Of a stretch of 64,000 bases of DNA, positions 17,547-26,413 are shown one piece after another. The stretch comes from Aliishimia sp965656085 (GTDB lineage Bacteria > Pseudomonadota > Alphaproteobacteria > Rhodobacterales > Rhodobacteraceae): NCBI GenBank assembly GCA_965656085.1, contig CBFHJA010000019.1, positions 1 through 64,000 on the forward strand, read 5' to 3'. Both the position numbers and the translations under genes were made by a program. The notes beneath the pieces were generated by a model. The model was not told the origin of the DNA. It did not search any database and was given only the letters and a program-made list of their open reading frames with translations. How positions within the stretch are numbered: position 1 is the stretch's first letter; every line of letters starts with the position of its first letter.

Positions 17547-20500
17547 ATGAAGACCCAGCCCACTACGCAATTCGGACACAGATACATCGTCCACGACACC
17601 ATCGGACGGGGCGGCATGGGTGTTGTCTACGCGGCGACTGACCGGCTGTCGGGCAAGGACATTGCGCTCAAGGGCGTGCGTCTGGCGCCGGGCAAGTCGT
17701 TGGATGTCGACAATGCAAGGGCCATCGCGCGTGAGTTCCAGGTCCTTTTCACGCTACGCCACCCCAACATCATCAGCGTGAACGATTTCGGCTTCGACAG
17801 GGACGGTGCTCCTTTCTACACAATGGATTTGCTCAAGGGGGCGACCGACATCGTCACCGGCACAAGCGGCGCGGATATCGACCAGCGGCTCTACTATCTC
17901 GGCCAGATCGCCGAGGCGCTTGAATATATCCATAGCCGGGGCATCGTGCACCGCGATCTGAAACCTGCAAATGTGCTGCTCGACGATGACCGCGTGCGGG
18001 TGCTCGACTTCGGTCTCGCGTTTTCCCGAACGCTGCAATCGGATGCAAGCGAACGGCTGATCGGAACCCCGGCCTATCTGGCCCCTGAGCTTGCGCAGCG
18101 CAGCAACCAGCCGACGGTGCGCACCGAACTTTTCGCCTTGGGCGTTCTCGCATCCGAGGTTCTATGTGGAACGTCTCTCGATCGCGCCTCGACCGACCAC
18201 ATCGACTCCGCCGCATGGGAATTCGACATTGCTCCGCTGCGCGAACTCGACATCGACAGCCGGTACATAGAGGTCCTTGAGCCGCTGATACGGTCGCTGA
18301 CAGCGCGGGACCCGGCTGACCGTCCCAATAGCGCGCGGGTCGTAAGCGATGCCGTTGATGAGTTGCTCGCGCCCAAAGGGCTCTCGGTGCGTTTCGCGGC
18401 ATGGGAAAGCCATATCGAAGCGTCGAAATTCATCGGACGCGAGGACGAGCTCGAAAAGTTGTCAGGGTATCTCGAACGCAGCCGCGAGGGTGAGGGCGCC
18501 GTTGTCATGGTCCGCGGGGAGAGCGGCATCGGCAAATCCCGTTTTGTCGGCGAACTGGTGTCTCTTGCGATCGCGGAACGGACGGGGGTTTTCCGTGGCC
18601 ATGCAAACCCGGTCAGGCAGAATGCCTACGAGACCTGGCGCAACGCGCTGATCGCGCTGGCGGTTGATGGCGCCCCATCGCCTGAGGATGCCGCGCTCCT
18701 GCAGGTGCTCGCGCCCGACCTTGCAGATGTGCTGGGACCGGATGTGCCAGCGCCGCCATCCATGGCCCCCGCGGCCTTGCAGCAGGCCTGCTTCAAAGCT
18801 GTCACGCGTTTGTTCGAGGCGCTGGACAGGCCCGCGCTCATCCTTCTGGAGGACCTTCATTGGGCCGACAGCGGCAGCTTGGCTCTGCTGGCCCATGTCG
18901 CGGCGGAGTGCAGCCACCTGCCAGTCCTGATTGTCGGCACCGCGCGCTCCGAGGAACGCGCCGACCTGATGAGCGAACTGCCCGGCGTCGAGGACCTGCC
19001 GCTCACGCGGCTCGCGCAGGACGAGATCGAGGAGCTGCTGGGCTCGATGCTCGGCAATGCCAATGTCTCGGACGAGTTGATTTCACTGGTGAATGCCGAA
19101 AGTGAGGGCAACGCCTTTTTTCTGGTCGAATGCCTGCACGCCTTGGTCGATGAGGCGGGCCGGTTGGATAAAGTTGGCAAGACACTGCCACGGGGCGGGA
19201 TCGTTTCGCAGAAGATTGCCGATCTGGTCGCGACCCGGCTGGGCAGACTTGCCCCCGACGCGCATCCGCTGATCGATCAGGCCGCGCTGATGGGGCGTTA
19301 CCTCGACCTTGCCACGCTGCGCAAACTCTCTGACCAGGAAGATCTTGACCAGTGGCTGATGTCCTGCGCAGCTTCCGGCGTGATCGAAGCCGATGGCTCA
19401 GAATGGCGTTTCAGCCATGACAAGTTCCGTGAGGGCCTGCGCACCCGCCTGCCGCAACTGGACAGAACCGCGTTCCACAGGCAGATCGCCGAAGCAATCG
19501 AGGCAGTCTCCGATGCGCCCGGGCGGCGGGCAGACGAACTGATGACGCACTGGGGCGGCGCAGGTGATCTGCACAAGGAGTTGGAATACGCCAAGCTCGC
19601 AACCAGCGCCGCGATTGAAAATCACTCCACGCGTGAGGCGATCCGGTATCTCGATCGCGCGATCGAGATCGTGCGCACGCTGTTCGACGGCCCGGCGCGC
19701 AACGGCCAAGAGCTTGAGTTGCAGCTTATGCGGGGCGGTCTTCTTGTTGCGAGCAAGGGCTTTGCGGCGCCGGATGTCCTCGACGCTTTCAACCGCTCGC
19801 TCGAAATTTGCCAAGAGCTGGGGGATGTTGCGACCCTTGCCCCGGTCAATCGTGGTCTTTGGAGCTTCTTTTTAGTGGCCGCCGAGATCGACAAAGCGAT
19901 GGGCCTCGCAGGCGAGGTCCGCAGGCTCGGAGACGTGCTTGGCGAGCCGGATGTTGAACGCTACGGACGCTTTCTGGTTGCCGCAACGCGCTTCTGGCAG
20001 GGTGATTTACACGGTCTCGACACGGAGATGAGCGCCTTTATCGACAATGTTGACCGGACATCGGGGCTGATCTTCTTCGAATCGACCCTCGAAGACCCGG
20101 AGGTTCAGGCGCTGTCGCACTTTGCATGGTGCAACTACCTGATCGGCAAACCGGAAGAAGCCGAACGCGCCAGCCAGCGCGCCATTGAGGTTGGCCGTGC
20201 CACGGGCCGTCCTGAAAGCCTCGCCTTCGCGCTCGGGTTCGCGGGCTGGTACAGCCACTACAGCGGCCAGTTCGACCGTGCCGCAGAGCTTGCGCGCGAG
20301 TCCATCGCGCTCTCCACGGAACACGATCTGCCCTACTGGATGGGTGCAGCTTATATCCTGCAAGGTGGCGACATGGTGCGTCACGGTCACGCAGACAACG
20401 GGATGCGCGACATCGAGCTGGGTCTCAGCATCTGGCGCGCAACGGGATCGCGACTGTTTTCATCGACCTTCCTGTCGGTACAGGCGGAGGCCTATCACAA

Positions 20501-20747
20501 ACTGGGCGATTTCGAGCGCGCGGAAGAGGTTCTGCGCGAGGCCCATACGGAGATGAAATCGACTGGCGAGCGCCACAACGAGGCTGAAGTGCTGTGCTCC
20601 ATGGGCGCCGTCGCTGAAAGCCGCGGCGATTTGGAGGCGGCAAGGGCCAAATACACCGAAGCTATCGAGATTGCCCGCAAACAAGGCGCCAAGGAGTTCG
20701 AACGCCGTGCGACAGACGCCCTCCGGAGCATCGCGCAGCGCGACTAA
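17547..20747 (+). CDS. Ser/Thr protein kinase with AAA ATPase and TPR region (PknK-like)
   Basis: A 1066-residue multidomain regulator. The kinase domain occupies about 12-270: Gly loop GRGGMGVVY (20-28), Lys42 in IALKGV, catalytic HRDLKPAN with D137, DFG at 154-156, and the TPAYLAPE activation segment. Next comes an ATPase module: GREDELEKL, Walker A GESGIGKS (324-331), and Walker B ILLEDLHWADS (about 435-445). The last about 400 residues are helical repeats of the TPR type. This order matches PknK-like kinases that sense or integrate signals and control secondary metabolism or translation. It lies 21 bases after the unknown gene and ends the operon. The FHA-cyclase divergent from the operon is a plausible phospho-partner. 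Start ATG 17547. Confidence 0.9.
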   Translation: MKTQPTTQFGHRYIVHDTIGRGGMGVVYAATDRLSGKDIALKGVRLAPGKSLDVDNARAIAREFQVLFTLRHPNIISVNDFGFDRDGAPFYTMDLLKGATDIVTGTSGADIDQRLYYLGQIAEALEYIHSRGIVHRDLKPANVLLDDDRVRVLDFGLAFSRTLQSDASERLIGTPAYLAPELAQRSNQPTVRTELFALGVLASEVLCGTSLDRASTDHIDSAAWEFDIAPLRELDIDSRYIEVLEPLIRSLTARDPADRPNSARVVSDAVDELLAPKGLSVRFAAWESHIEASKFIGREDELEKLSGYLERSREGEGAVVMVRGESGIGKSRFVGELVSLAIAERTGVFRGHANPVRQNAYETWRNALIALAVDGAPSPEDAALLQVLAPDLADVLGPDVPAPPSMAPAALQQACFKAVTRLFEALDRPALILLEDLHWADSGSLALLAHVAAECSHLPVLIVGTARSEERADLMSELPGVEDLPLTRLAQDEIEELLGSMLGNANVSDELISLVNAESEGNAFFLVECLHALVDEAGRLDKVGKTLPRGGIVSQKIADLVATRLGRLAPDAHPLIDQAALMGRYLDLATLRKLSDQEDLDQWLMSCAASGVIEADGSEWRFSHDKFREGLRTRLPQLDRTAFHRQIAEAIEAVSDAPGRRADELMTHWGGAGDLHKELEYAKLATSAAIENHSTREAIRYLDRAIEIVRTLFDGPARNGQELELQLMRGGLLVASKGFAAPDVLDAFNRSLEICQELGDVATLAPVNRGLWSFFLVAAEIDKAMGLAGEVRRLGDVLGEPDVERYGRFLVAATRFWQGDLHGLDTEMSAFIDNVDRTSGLIFFESTLEDPEVQALSHFAWCNYLIGKPEEAERASQRAIEVGRATGRPESLAFALGFAGWYSHYSGQFDRAAELARESIALSTEHDLPYWMGAAYILQGGDMVRHGHADNGMRDIELGLSIWRATGSRLFSSTFLSVQAEAYHKLGDFERAEEVLREAHTEMKSTGERHNEAEVLCSMGAVAESRGDLEAARAKYTEAIEIARKQGAKEFERRATDALRSIAQRD

Positions 20748-20821
20748 TCCTAGCCGGGGTGTCTCAGAGTTCATCGGCAACGTTTGCATTACACGGTACC
20801 TCAAGATTTTGTCAGGAGTTT

Positions 20822-20992
20822 CTGCCACAGGAGCGTGCCGACGAAGCGCGCGGCTTGACCGAAGGGCTGGAAGGCGTCGGGCATATGGTGGTGGATGCCG
20901 CCTATGACGCTGACCATCTGCGTCAGTTTATCCATTGCGCCCTCGAGGCCAGCGCGCAGAACAAACAAAGCCTGTCGCTAACAATCGTGTAG
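20822..20992 (+). pseudogene. IS5-family transposase remnant
   Basis: A short reading frame ending at 20992 contains EGLEGVGHMVVDAAYDADH followed by LRQFI and ASAQNKQSLS. This matches the region around the second catalytic Asp of IS5-type DDE transposases (the D-x-AYD-x-D segment). The rest of the transposase, and any terminal repeats, are missing. It lies 75 bases after the kinase gene, marking an old insertion or deletion at the right edge of the RiPP-like cluster. The following 256 bases (20993-21248) hold a small hairpin at 21007-21020 and no supported gene. Confidence 0.6.
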
Positions 20993-21248
20993 CCCAACGA
21001 CAGGGTGCTCTAAAAAGAGCGCCATTCTTTCGGATTTTTATTAAGTAAAGTCAGATACTTTCGGGATGGCCACGCTGTGGGATAACGCTGGAAGCTTTCA
21101 ACGCGTTGGTATCGCTCATACGCGCAATGGCGTGGCTCGCCGAAACAAAGACGCCGCCTGTTCAACTCTTGTTGGACGGTCCACCCGTTCAAATCCATTG
21201 TCGATCTGGCTTGCCAAATGCCGTGTATTGGCTCCACGCATCCGTCTC

Positions 21249-22262
21249 CTAGTCCTCGCAGATCGCTTGTAATCGCAGCCAGTCGCTATCGCGAAGGATC
21301 GGCGGGAGCGGGATAGACTGAGCCGGGTCTGCTTCTATCAATGGCAAGACCGTCTCGCCGGTGACGTCGAGCGCATAAGCGTAAGGACCGCTCGGCACGC
21401 GGGCTGCCTCGAACCGGGCCAGCAGCGCCTCGAAGGACGGGGACGGACGTGGACGGGTCAATGCCGTCTCGGCATAGCCGTCGAGGCTCGCGCTTTCGAG
21501 CCGGCCTGTGGTCAGCAAACGGAACGTTGCATAAATTCCGGCATGGTCCAGCACATCGCGCAGCGGGTCGTGCTGCCGGGCGGCCAGTTGCTCGGCGAGC
21601 ACATAGCCAGCCACCACGTCCGGCGCTTCGTAATCCTCAACCAATACGCGGGCGAGCAGGATCTTTCCACCGGGCAAATGCAGCGCATCCCGAAGCCCGC
21701 CCCGCATCACTGCGAGACGGGGCGCGTCCAGCCGCGTGCCAAGGCGGGCAAGGCTCGACGAGTTTGCGGAGGTCCCGCACGCTGGTCCAGTGAGGCTCTG
21801 GATGCGCGTAAAGATGGCCTGTCCAATATCGGCCCGCGCTGCGGCCGGTACAACGCGCAGGGTGTGCTCAGTCAATGCGCCGGGCAGCCAGACAATTGCC
21901 GCATAGGCCACCGCGGCGGCAGAGAGCGTTAGGCCGAGCCAGCGCAGGCGCCCCGGCCGGGGGCGGGCGCGGTCTACCGCGCGGCGCAGTGTGTCGAGCG
22001 CGTCGATCATCTCTGCCTCCTCGGCGCCAAGTTCGAGGTCTTCGCCGGGATCGCCATCGGGATGGTAGCAGGCGGGCAGTTTGCCGGGATTGGCCCGCGC
22101 CAGTGCGGCGATGGACCAATGGGCGAGGGGTTGGTCGGTGGTGGTCTTGATCGTGAGTGTGGCATCGCCCAGCACGACCACAACCTCGCGGCGCTGGCTC
22201 TCCGCGTCGGGGCGCCAAAGGCCAGACGCTTCGATCCGGTCGTATTTCTTCAGGGCTACCAT
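21249..22262 (-). CDS. Membrane-anchored hypothetical protein
   Basis: A 337-residue protein I cannot assign to a known family. The first about 100 residues are cytosolic and look like a small beta-rich domain (LGDATLTIKTTTDQPLAHW). One transmembrane segment lies at about 108-128 (LGLTLSAAAVAYAAIVWLPG). The remaining about 200 residues would be periplasmic and helical, with RIQSLTGPACGT and LPGGKILLARVLVEDYEAP reminiscent of membrane-anchored M48-like hypothetical proteins, but there is no HExxH motif, so no peptidase call is made. It is monocistronic, between the IS5 remnant and an intergenic repeat. Start ATG 22262 is the first in frame. Confidence 0.7.
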   Translation of the reverse strand: MVALKKYDRIEASGLWRPDAESQRREVVVVLGDATLTIKTTTDQPLAHWSIAALARANPGKLPACYHPDGDPGEDLELGAEEAEMIDALDTLRRAVDRARPRPGRLRWLGLTLSAAAVAYAAIVWLPGALTEHTLRVVPAAARADIGQAIFTRIQSLTGPACGTSANSSSLARLGTRLDAPRLAVMRGGLRDALHLPGGKILLARVLVEDYEAPDVVAGYVLAEQLAARQHDPLRDVLDHAGIYATFRLLTTGRLESASLDGYAETALTRPRPSPSFEALLARFEAARVPSGPYAYALDVTGETVLPLIEADPAQSIPLPPILRDSDWLRLQAICED

Positions 22263-22367
22263 GGAGTGCGGCTGCTCGGCCTTTGATTTATGCTGCGCAG
22301 ACTAGCACGCAGGGCAAGGCGCGCCAAGCGGCTCAGGTCGGCAGTTTGGTTCGGCCGTTGGCCGAAG

Positions 22368-22420
22368 CGAGAGATCCTCTCTCGCGCTCTCTGGGATATT
22401 TTGGGCCAAAGGAAGACAAA
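22368..22420 (+). repeat. Bipartite intergenic repeat (hairpin + AT box), copy A
   Basis: A 7-bp stem-loop (CGAGAGA / TCTCTCG) at 22368-22384, a ten-base spacer, then the box GGATATTTTGGGCCAAAG (22394-22411). It matches copies C and F in layout. It lies between the 5' end of the membrane protein gene and the 3' end of the acyl-CoA synthetase gene. Confidence 0.65.
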
Positions 22421-22494
22421 GGGATTTTCCCATCCCCGCCCGGGAGGGTGTCTGGTGCGTGCCCGGGGCGGGGATGGGGTGCATATGAGGGGAG

Positions 22495-24126
22495 TTAGCC
22501 CATATCAGCCGCGAGCTTGCGCAACTCGAACTTCTGGATCTTGCCCGTCGACGTCTTCGGCAACTCCTGAAACACCACCTTTTTTGGGGCTTTGAAGCCC
22601 GCCAAGGTCTCGCGGCTGAAGGCGATGATATCGGCCTCAGTGGGCGCGGTACCCGGCTTCAGTTCGATAAAGGCGCAGGGCACCTCGCCCCATTTCTCGT
22701 CCGGTTTGGCCACCACGGCGGCAAGGTTCACGTCTGGGTGGCCCATCAGCACGCCCTCGACCTCCACGGAGGAAATGTTCTCGCCGCCCGAGATGATGAT
22801 GTCCTTGGCGCGGTCGGCGATCTGGATATACGTGTCGGGGTGCTGCACAGCGATATCGCCAGAGTGGAAATAGCCGCCCTTGAAGCTCTCGGCCGTCGCC
22901 TCGGGGTTCTTGAGGTAGCCCTTCATCACCGAGTTGCCGCGCATGACGATCTCGCCTTGGGTCTGACCGTCCATCGGCACCTGGGTCATGGTCTCGTCCA
23001 TCACCGTGATGTGCTCCATCATCGGGAAGGCCACGCCCTGCCGCGATTTCACGGCGGCGCGCGCGTCCCCGGTCAAATCGCCCCAGCGGGTCTCGTCCCA
23101 GACGCATTCGGTAACATGGCCATAGGTCTCGGTGAGACCGTAGACATGGGTGACGTTGAAGCCCATCGCCTCGATTTTCGACAGCGTTGCGGGCGCGGGC
23201 GGTGCGCCGGCGGTGAAGACCTCAACGGTGTGATCGAAGGGCGCGCGTTCCTCTTCGGGCGCATTCACCAACGCGTTCAATACGATGGGTGCACCGCCAA
23301 AATGGGTGACGCCCTCATAGGCGATGGCGTTGAAGATGTTCTCGGCAGTGATGTCGCGGCAGCCCACCAGCGTGCCGCCAATGAGCGGCATCATCCACGT
23401 GTGGTTCCAGCCGTTGCAGTGGAAGAGCGGCACGATCGCCATGAACACCGGGTGCAGGGTCATGCGCCACGAGATCACCGTGCCCATGGTCATCAGGTAC
23501 GCGCCGCGATGGTGATAGACCACGCCCTTGGGCCGCCCGGTGGTGCCGGAGGTGTAGTTCAGCGCGAGGCTTTCCCATTCGTCCTGGGGCATGTGCCAGT
23601 CGAAGGCGGGATCGCCCTTTGCCAGCAACTCCTCATAGGTCATGTGCCGCCCTGAGGCCGGATAGCCTGCATGAGGGTCGGGGCATTCGATGAGTGTGGG
23701 GGTGGGGCCGTCCATCGCGGCGATGGCGGCCTCGGCGAGGTCGAGAAACTGGGTGTCCACGAGCACGACTTTCGCGCCGCCATGCTCGAAGATATAGGAC
23801 ACGGTGTCCTGATCAAGGCGGATGTTGATCGTGTTGAGCACGGCTCCGCAGGCAGGCACGCCGAAATGAGCCTCGGCTTGGGAGGGCAGGTTGGGGATCA
23901 GTGTGGCGACCACGTCGCCGGGCGCGACCCCCATGCCCGCGAGCGCCGAAGCCAGCCGGGTGCAGCGTTCGTAATATTGCGCATAGGTGACGCGGTGGTC
24001 GCCATAGATCACAGCCATATGGTTCGGAAACACGTCACGCGCGCGCCGCAGATGCGACAGAGGTGTGAGCGGCACAAAATTCGCCGCGCATCTGTCGAGA
24101 CCGGTCTCGTCTGCCATCCAACCCAT
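22495..24126 (-). CDS. AMP-dependent acyl-CoA synthetase
   Basis: A 543-residue adenylate-forming enzyme that activates a carboxylic acid to acyl-AMP and then acyl-CoA. The P-loop-like motif YTSGTTGRPKG is at 191-201. PLFHCNGW (233-240) has the His-x3-Trp seen in medium/short-chain and MMPA-CoA ligase (DmdB) type enzymes. VYGLTETYG is the A5 motif, and GEIVMRGNSVMKGYLKN and KTSTGKIQKFELR carry the hinge and the catalytic Lys. Chain-length preference cannot be read. The beta-oxidation genes to the right make a fatty-acid role likely. Start at 24126 is supported by GGGGGAG on the minus strand six bases upstream. An acyl-CoA dehydrogenase of DmdC type lies 12 kb away. Confidence 0.88.
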   Translation of the reverse strand: MGWMADETGLDRCAANFVPLTPLSHLRRARDVFPNHMAVIYGDHRVTYAQYYERCTRLASALAGMGVAPGDVVATLIPNLPSQAEAHFGVPACGAVLNTINIRLDQDTVSYIFEHGGAKVVLVDTQFLDLAEAAIAAMDGPTPTLIECPDPHAGYPASGRHMTYEELLAKGDPAFDWHMPQDEWESLALNYTSGTTGRPKGVVYHHRGAYLMTMGTVISWRMTLHPVFMAIVPLFHCNGWNHTWMMPLIGGTLVGCRDITAENIFNAIAYEGVTHFGGAPIVLNALVNAPEEERAPFDHTVEVFTAGAPPAPATLSKIEAMGFNVTHVYGLTETYGHVTECVWDETRWGDLTGDARAAVKSRQGVAFPMMEHITVMDETMTQVPMDGQTQGEIVMRGNSVMKGYLKNPEATAESFKGGYFHSGDIAVQHPDTYIQIADRAKDIIISGGENISSVEVEGVLMGHPDVNLAAVVAKPDEKWGEVPCAFIELKPGTAPTEADIIAFSRETLAGFKAPKKVVFQELPKTSTGKIQKFELRKLAADMG

Positions 24127-24266
24127 TGTTGCACTCCCCCCTGAATTGTCGTCTTGCTATCGTGATTAGGCCTATTTCAGCTGAATTTGGAGCATATGCA
24201 ATATATGACAAGCAGCTCTTTGCCATTGCCCGGGTTTCTCGCGCATTTTGGAACGCGGGCGGGCCG

Positions 24267-24914
24267 ATGATCCTGTCCCGGGGCCGGAAGTATCTCTTCA
24301 TCCACATCCCCAAGACCGGGGGCACGTCTATGGCGCTGGCCTTGGAGGCGCGGGCGATGAAGGATGATGTGATGCTCGGCGATACGCCCAAGGCGCGGCA
24401 GCGGCGGGGGCGGCTGGCGGGAGCGCAGGCGCGTGGGCGGCTCTGGAAGCATAGCATGCTGGCGGATCTTGACGGGGTGGTGACGGCAGAGGAACTGCCG
24501 GATCTGTTTTGTTTCACGCTGGTGCGCAACCCGTGGGCGCGGATGGCGAGTTATTATCATTGGCTGCAGGGCCAGTCCTTCGACCATCCGGCGGTGCGGC
24601 TGGCGGTGCAGGTGGAGTTCGAGGTGTTCGTGCTGCATCCGATGACGCGCAAGGCGCTGGAGGCGGCTCCGGCGCGGCAGTATATGACCGATGCGCGCGG
24701 CACGGAGCGCTGCGATGCCTATGTGCGGGTTGAGCATTTGGCGACAGATCTTGCGCCGCTGGAGGCGCATCTGGGTTTTGCGCTGGACGTGCCCCATGTG
24801 AATCGCTCGCAGCGCCCGGAGCGGTGGCGTGATCTTTACACGCCCGAGATGGTGGCGGCTGTGGCAGAGGCGGCGGCGGAAGACATCGCGCGATTCGGCT
24901 ATGAGTTTCCCTAA
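24267..24914 (+). CDS. Sulfotransferase family 2-type protein
   Basis: A 215-residue cytosolic sulfotransferase-fold protein, which would move sulfate from PAPS to a sugar, lipid or small molecule. The 5'-phosphosulfate loop HIPKTGGTS is at 13-21, and the 3'-phosphate motif TLVRNPWARMASYY at 84-97. This is the bacterial sulfotransferase family 2 (chondroitin sulfotransferase-like) arrangement. The start at 24267 places the PAPS loop near the N-terminus as usual; an ATG at 24126 would add 47 residues overlapping the divergent acyl-CoA synthetase promoter. It stands alone, divergent from the synthetase. The acceptor is unknown. Confidence 0.82.
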   Translation: MILSRGRKYLFIHIPKTGGTSMALALEARAMKDDVMLGDTPKARQRRGRLAGAQARGRLWKHSMLADLDGVVTAEELPDLFCFTLVRNPWARMASYYHWLQGQSFDHPAVRLAVQVEFEVFVLHPMTRKALEAAPARQYMTDARGTERCDAYVRVEHLATDLAPLEAHLGFALDVPHVNRSQRPERWRDLYTPEMVAAVAEAAAEDIARFGYEFP

Positions 24915-25123
24915 GGGGCGGCAGTAAGCGGATTTTCTACGCATGGTTACCCGATTGTATCGAGTTTGACTAAAATCCGGTGCATTTGCCCGGCTTTGTC
25001 GTCGTTAAGGTTAACGATGTCTTAATTCCGCCCTGATCTCGGCCCACCTCTGCCCATCGCACCCCGCTATATGGGTCCCAACAGCAAGCACGCGCAGAAC
25101 GCGCCAAAAGTCGGGGTCACGTC

Positions 25124-25783
25124 ATGTTCGGATGGAAAAGCAAAGCTCAAGCCACACATCGCCGGATGGCCGAGACCACGGGCGCCTATGACGGCACTGC
25201 CACCATCGTTGAGCACGGGCTCATGATCGGCACCAAAGTCGCATCCAACCTCGGCTGGCGCCGCGTCGAAACTCTGCAAGCCGGCGATCAGGTCCTCACC
25301 TTCGATCACGGGATGCAGACCGTCTCCGCCGTGCGCCGCACCCTCCTCTATGTCGACGCCGCTGCGCTGCCCGCGCATCTGATGCCCGTCACCGTGCCCG
25401 CTGGCACGCTTGGGAACCGCAGCACCATGTATCTGTTGCCCGAGCAAGGCGTCATGGTCGAAAGCGATGCGGCCATCGACGCCCAAGGCGATCCTTTTGC
25501 GATCGTGCCCGCCGCTGCCCTTGCCGGGTTCCGGGGCGTGCACCGTTGCGAAACGCCCGCGCAAATCGAGGTCATCACCATCAGCTTTGCGCAGCCGCAA
25601 GTCATCTATGTCGAAGGCGGCGCGCTGCTCTACTGCCCGCAGGCACGGATGGATCTGGCCGACATGCTTGATCCCGCTGCGAACGCCTATGACATCCTCA
25701 GCATTGAAGAGGCCGAAGACCTCGTGTCCTGCATGGAATTTGAAAACCTGCCCATGGCCCAGCCCGCGCCGCATTACGCCTGA
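25124..25783 (+). CDS. Hint (hedgehog/intein) domain protein
   Basis: A 219-residue protein of the Hint_2 type common in Rhodobacterales. The recognisable part is GTKVASNLGWRRVETLQAGD (36-55) followed by QVLTFDHGMQTVSAVRRT, the first block of a Hint fold. The usual Cys at the splice junction is not present (LMIGTKV), so autocatalytic cleavage is doubtful. The C-terminal half has the AHLMPVTVPAGTLGN segment and the LLPEQGVMV 'hot-loop', which are shared with the family. There is no signal peptide. It stands alone, with a hairpin terminator after it. Role unknown; possibly a processing or structural domain. Confidence 0.75.
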   Translation: MFGWKSKAQATHRRMAETTGAYDGTATIVEHGLMIGTKVASNLGWRRVETLQAGDQVLTFDHGMQTVSAVRRTLLYVDAAALPAHLMPVTVPAGTLGNRSTMYLLPEQGVMVESDAAIDAQGDPFAIVPAAALAGFRGVHRCETPAQIEVITISFAQPQVIYVEGGALLYCPQARMDLADMLDPAANAYDILSIEEAEDLVSCMEFENLPMAQPAPHYA

Positions 25784-25806
25784 GGCAAACCTCTATCCCT
25801 CGGACG

Positions 25807-25824
25807 GCCCCGCGTCAGCGGGGC
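25807..25824 (+). terminator. Hairpin terminator after the Hint gene
   Basis: A perfect 7-bp stem GCCCCGC / GCGGGGC with loop GTCA, followed by TGTTTCCGTTTC. It lies 24 bases after the Hint stop and 11 bases before the convergent DUF1992 stop, so it may serve both. Confidence 0.65.
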
Positions 25825-25834
25825 TGTTTCCGTT

Positions 25835-26167
25835 TCAGGGGGCCATGAAGCGCCGCCGGGCGTCCACGGCGATGTTGTAGCGTTGCTCCAGATCGGCGAT
25901 CAGCGCCATCGCGAGCCGCTTTTCCTCTGCGTCTGACGCGCTGCGCCACGTGTCCCGTGCGGCGTCCAGCAACTTCTTGAGCTTGAACTCCTCGGGCAGC
26001 GCGCCCGCCTCGGCCATGATCCGCACCGCCACCCCGGTGGCCAGATCGGCGATCTCGCCGGAGCGGTCGGGCAGGGGTCGGCCCTCGCCTTCGAGGCCCG
26101 AGAGCTTGCCCTCGGCGAGGGCCTTCCGGATCTGGCGTTCCACCAGTTTGTCGAGGGGCATGGACAT
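25835..26167 (-). CDS. DUF1992 (DnaJ-C28-like) protein
   Basis: A 110-residue cytosolic protein matching DUF1992, the conserved region also found in DnaJ homologue subfamily C member 28. The hallmark is LVERQIRKALAEGKLSGLEGEGRPLPD (residues 8-34), followed by a helical C-terminus with LKKLLDAARDTWR. It has no J domain and no membrane segment. Function is unknown. It converges with the Hint gene. Its upstream side faces an inverted copy of the intergenic box and the IS110 element. Confidence 0.8.
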   Translation of the reverse strand: MSMPLDKLVERQIRKALAEGKLSGLEGEGRPLPDRSGEIADLATGVAVRIMAEAGALPEEFKLKKLLDAARDTWRSASDAEEKRLAMALIADLEQRYNIAVDARRRFMAP

Positions 26168-26217
26168 GCCCAGACCATAGGCTTGTCAGCGCATCCGATC
26201 AACGCGCCGTTTCTTCC

Positions 26218-26246
26218 TGCTTTCGTTTGGTCAAAAATATCCAGTC
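26218..26246 (-). repeat. Intergenic AT box, minus-strand copy left of IS110
   Basis: On the minus strand this reads GGATATTTTTGACCAAACG followed by AAAGCAGG. It is the box of the bipartite repeat, without an obvious adjoining hairpin. Its 13-base segment TTTCGTTTGGTCA (26221-26233) is a perfect inverted copy of 27424-27436 on the other side of the IS110 gene. Confidence 0.6.
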
Positions 26247-26413
26247 CGTTGCTGGTGTGTAATGATGGCTGCGGGCGGGAGCTCGTAAATATCCGGATGT
26301 TCTGAGCGATCAGCCGCATCGTCTTCGGGCCTAAGCCCCGCCCGCAATGGTTTGTCCTGCACACTTGATTGGAGCAGTTGGTGCTGACTCCGTGGGACTG
26401 GAACAGGGGTATC
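26247..26413 (+). ncRNA. Candidate IS110 5' non-coding (bridge-RNA) region
   Basis: IS110-family elements carry a non-coding stretch before the transposase that is transcribed as a bridge RNA pairing with target and donor DNA. These 167 bases fill that place and contain complementary segments (GGGCGGGAGC near 26273 and GCCCCGCCCGC near 26334). No structure could be computed, and because the transposase is frameshifted the RNA may be relic. The left element end is not defined. Confidence 0.3.

Noticed and set aside
25124..25783. Intein or hedgehog-type self-splicing activity of the Hint protein
   Set aside because: The nucleophilic Cys/Ser at the start of the fold is not visible and no extein context exists.
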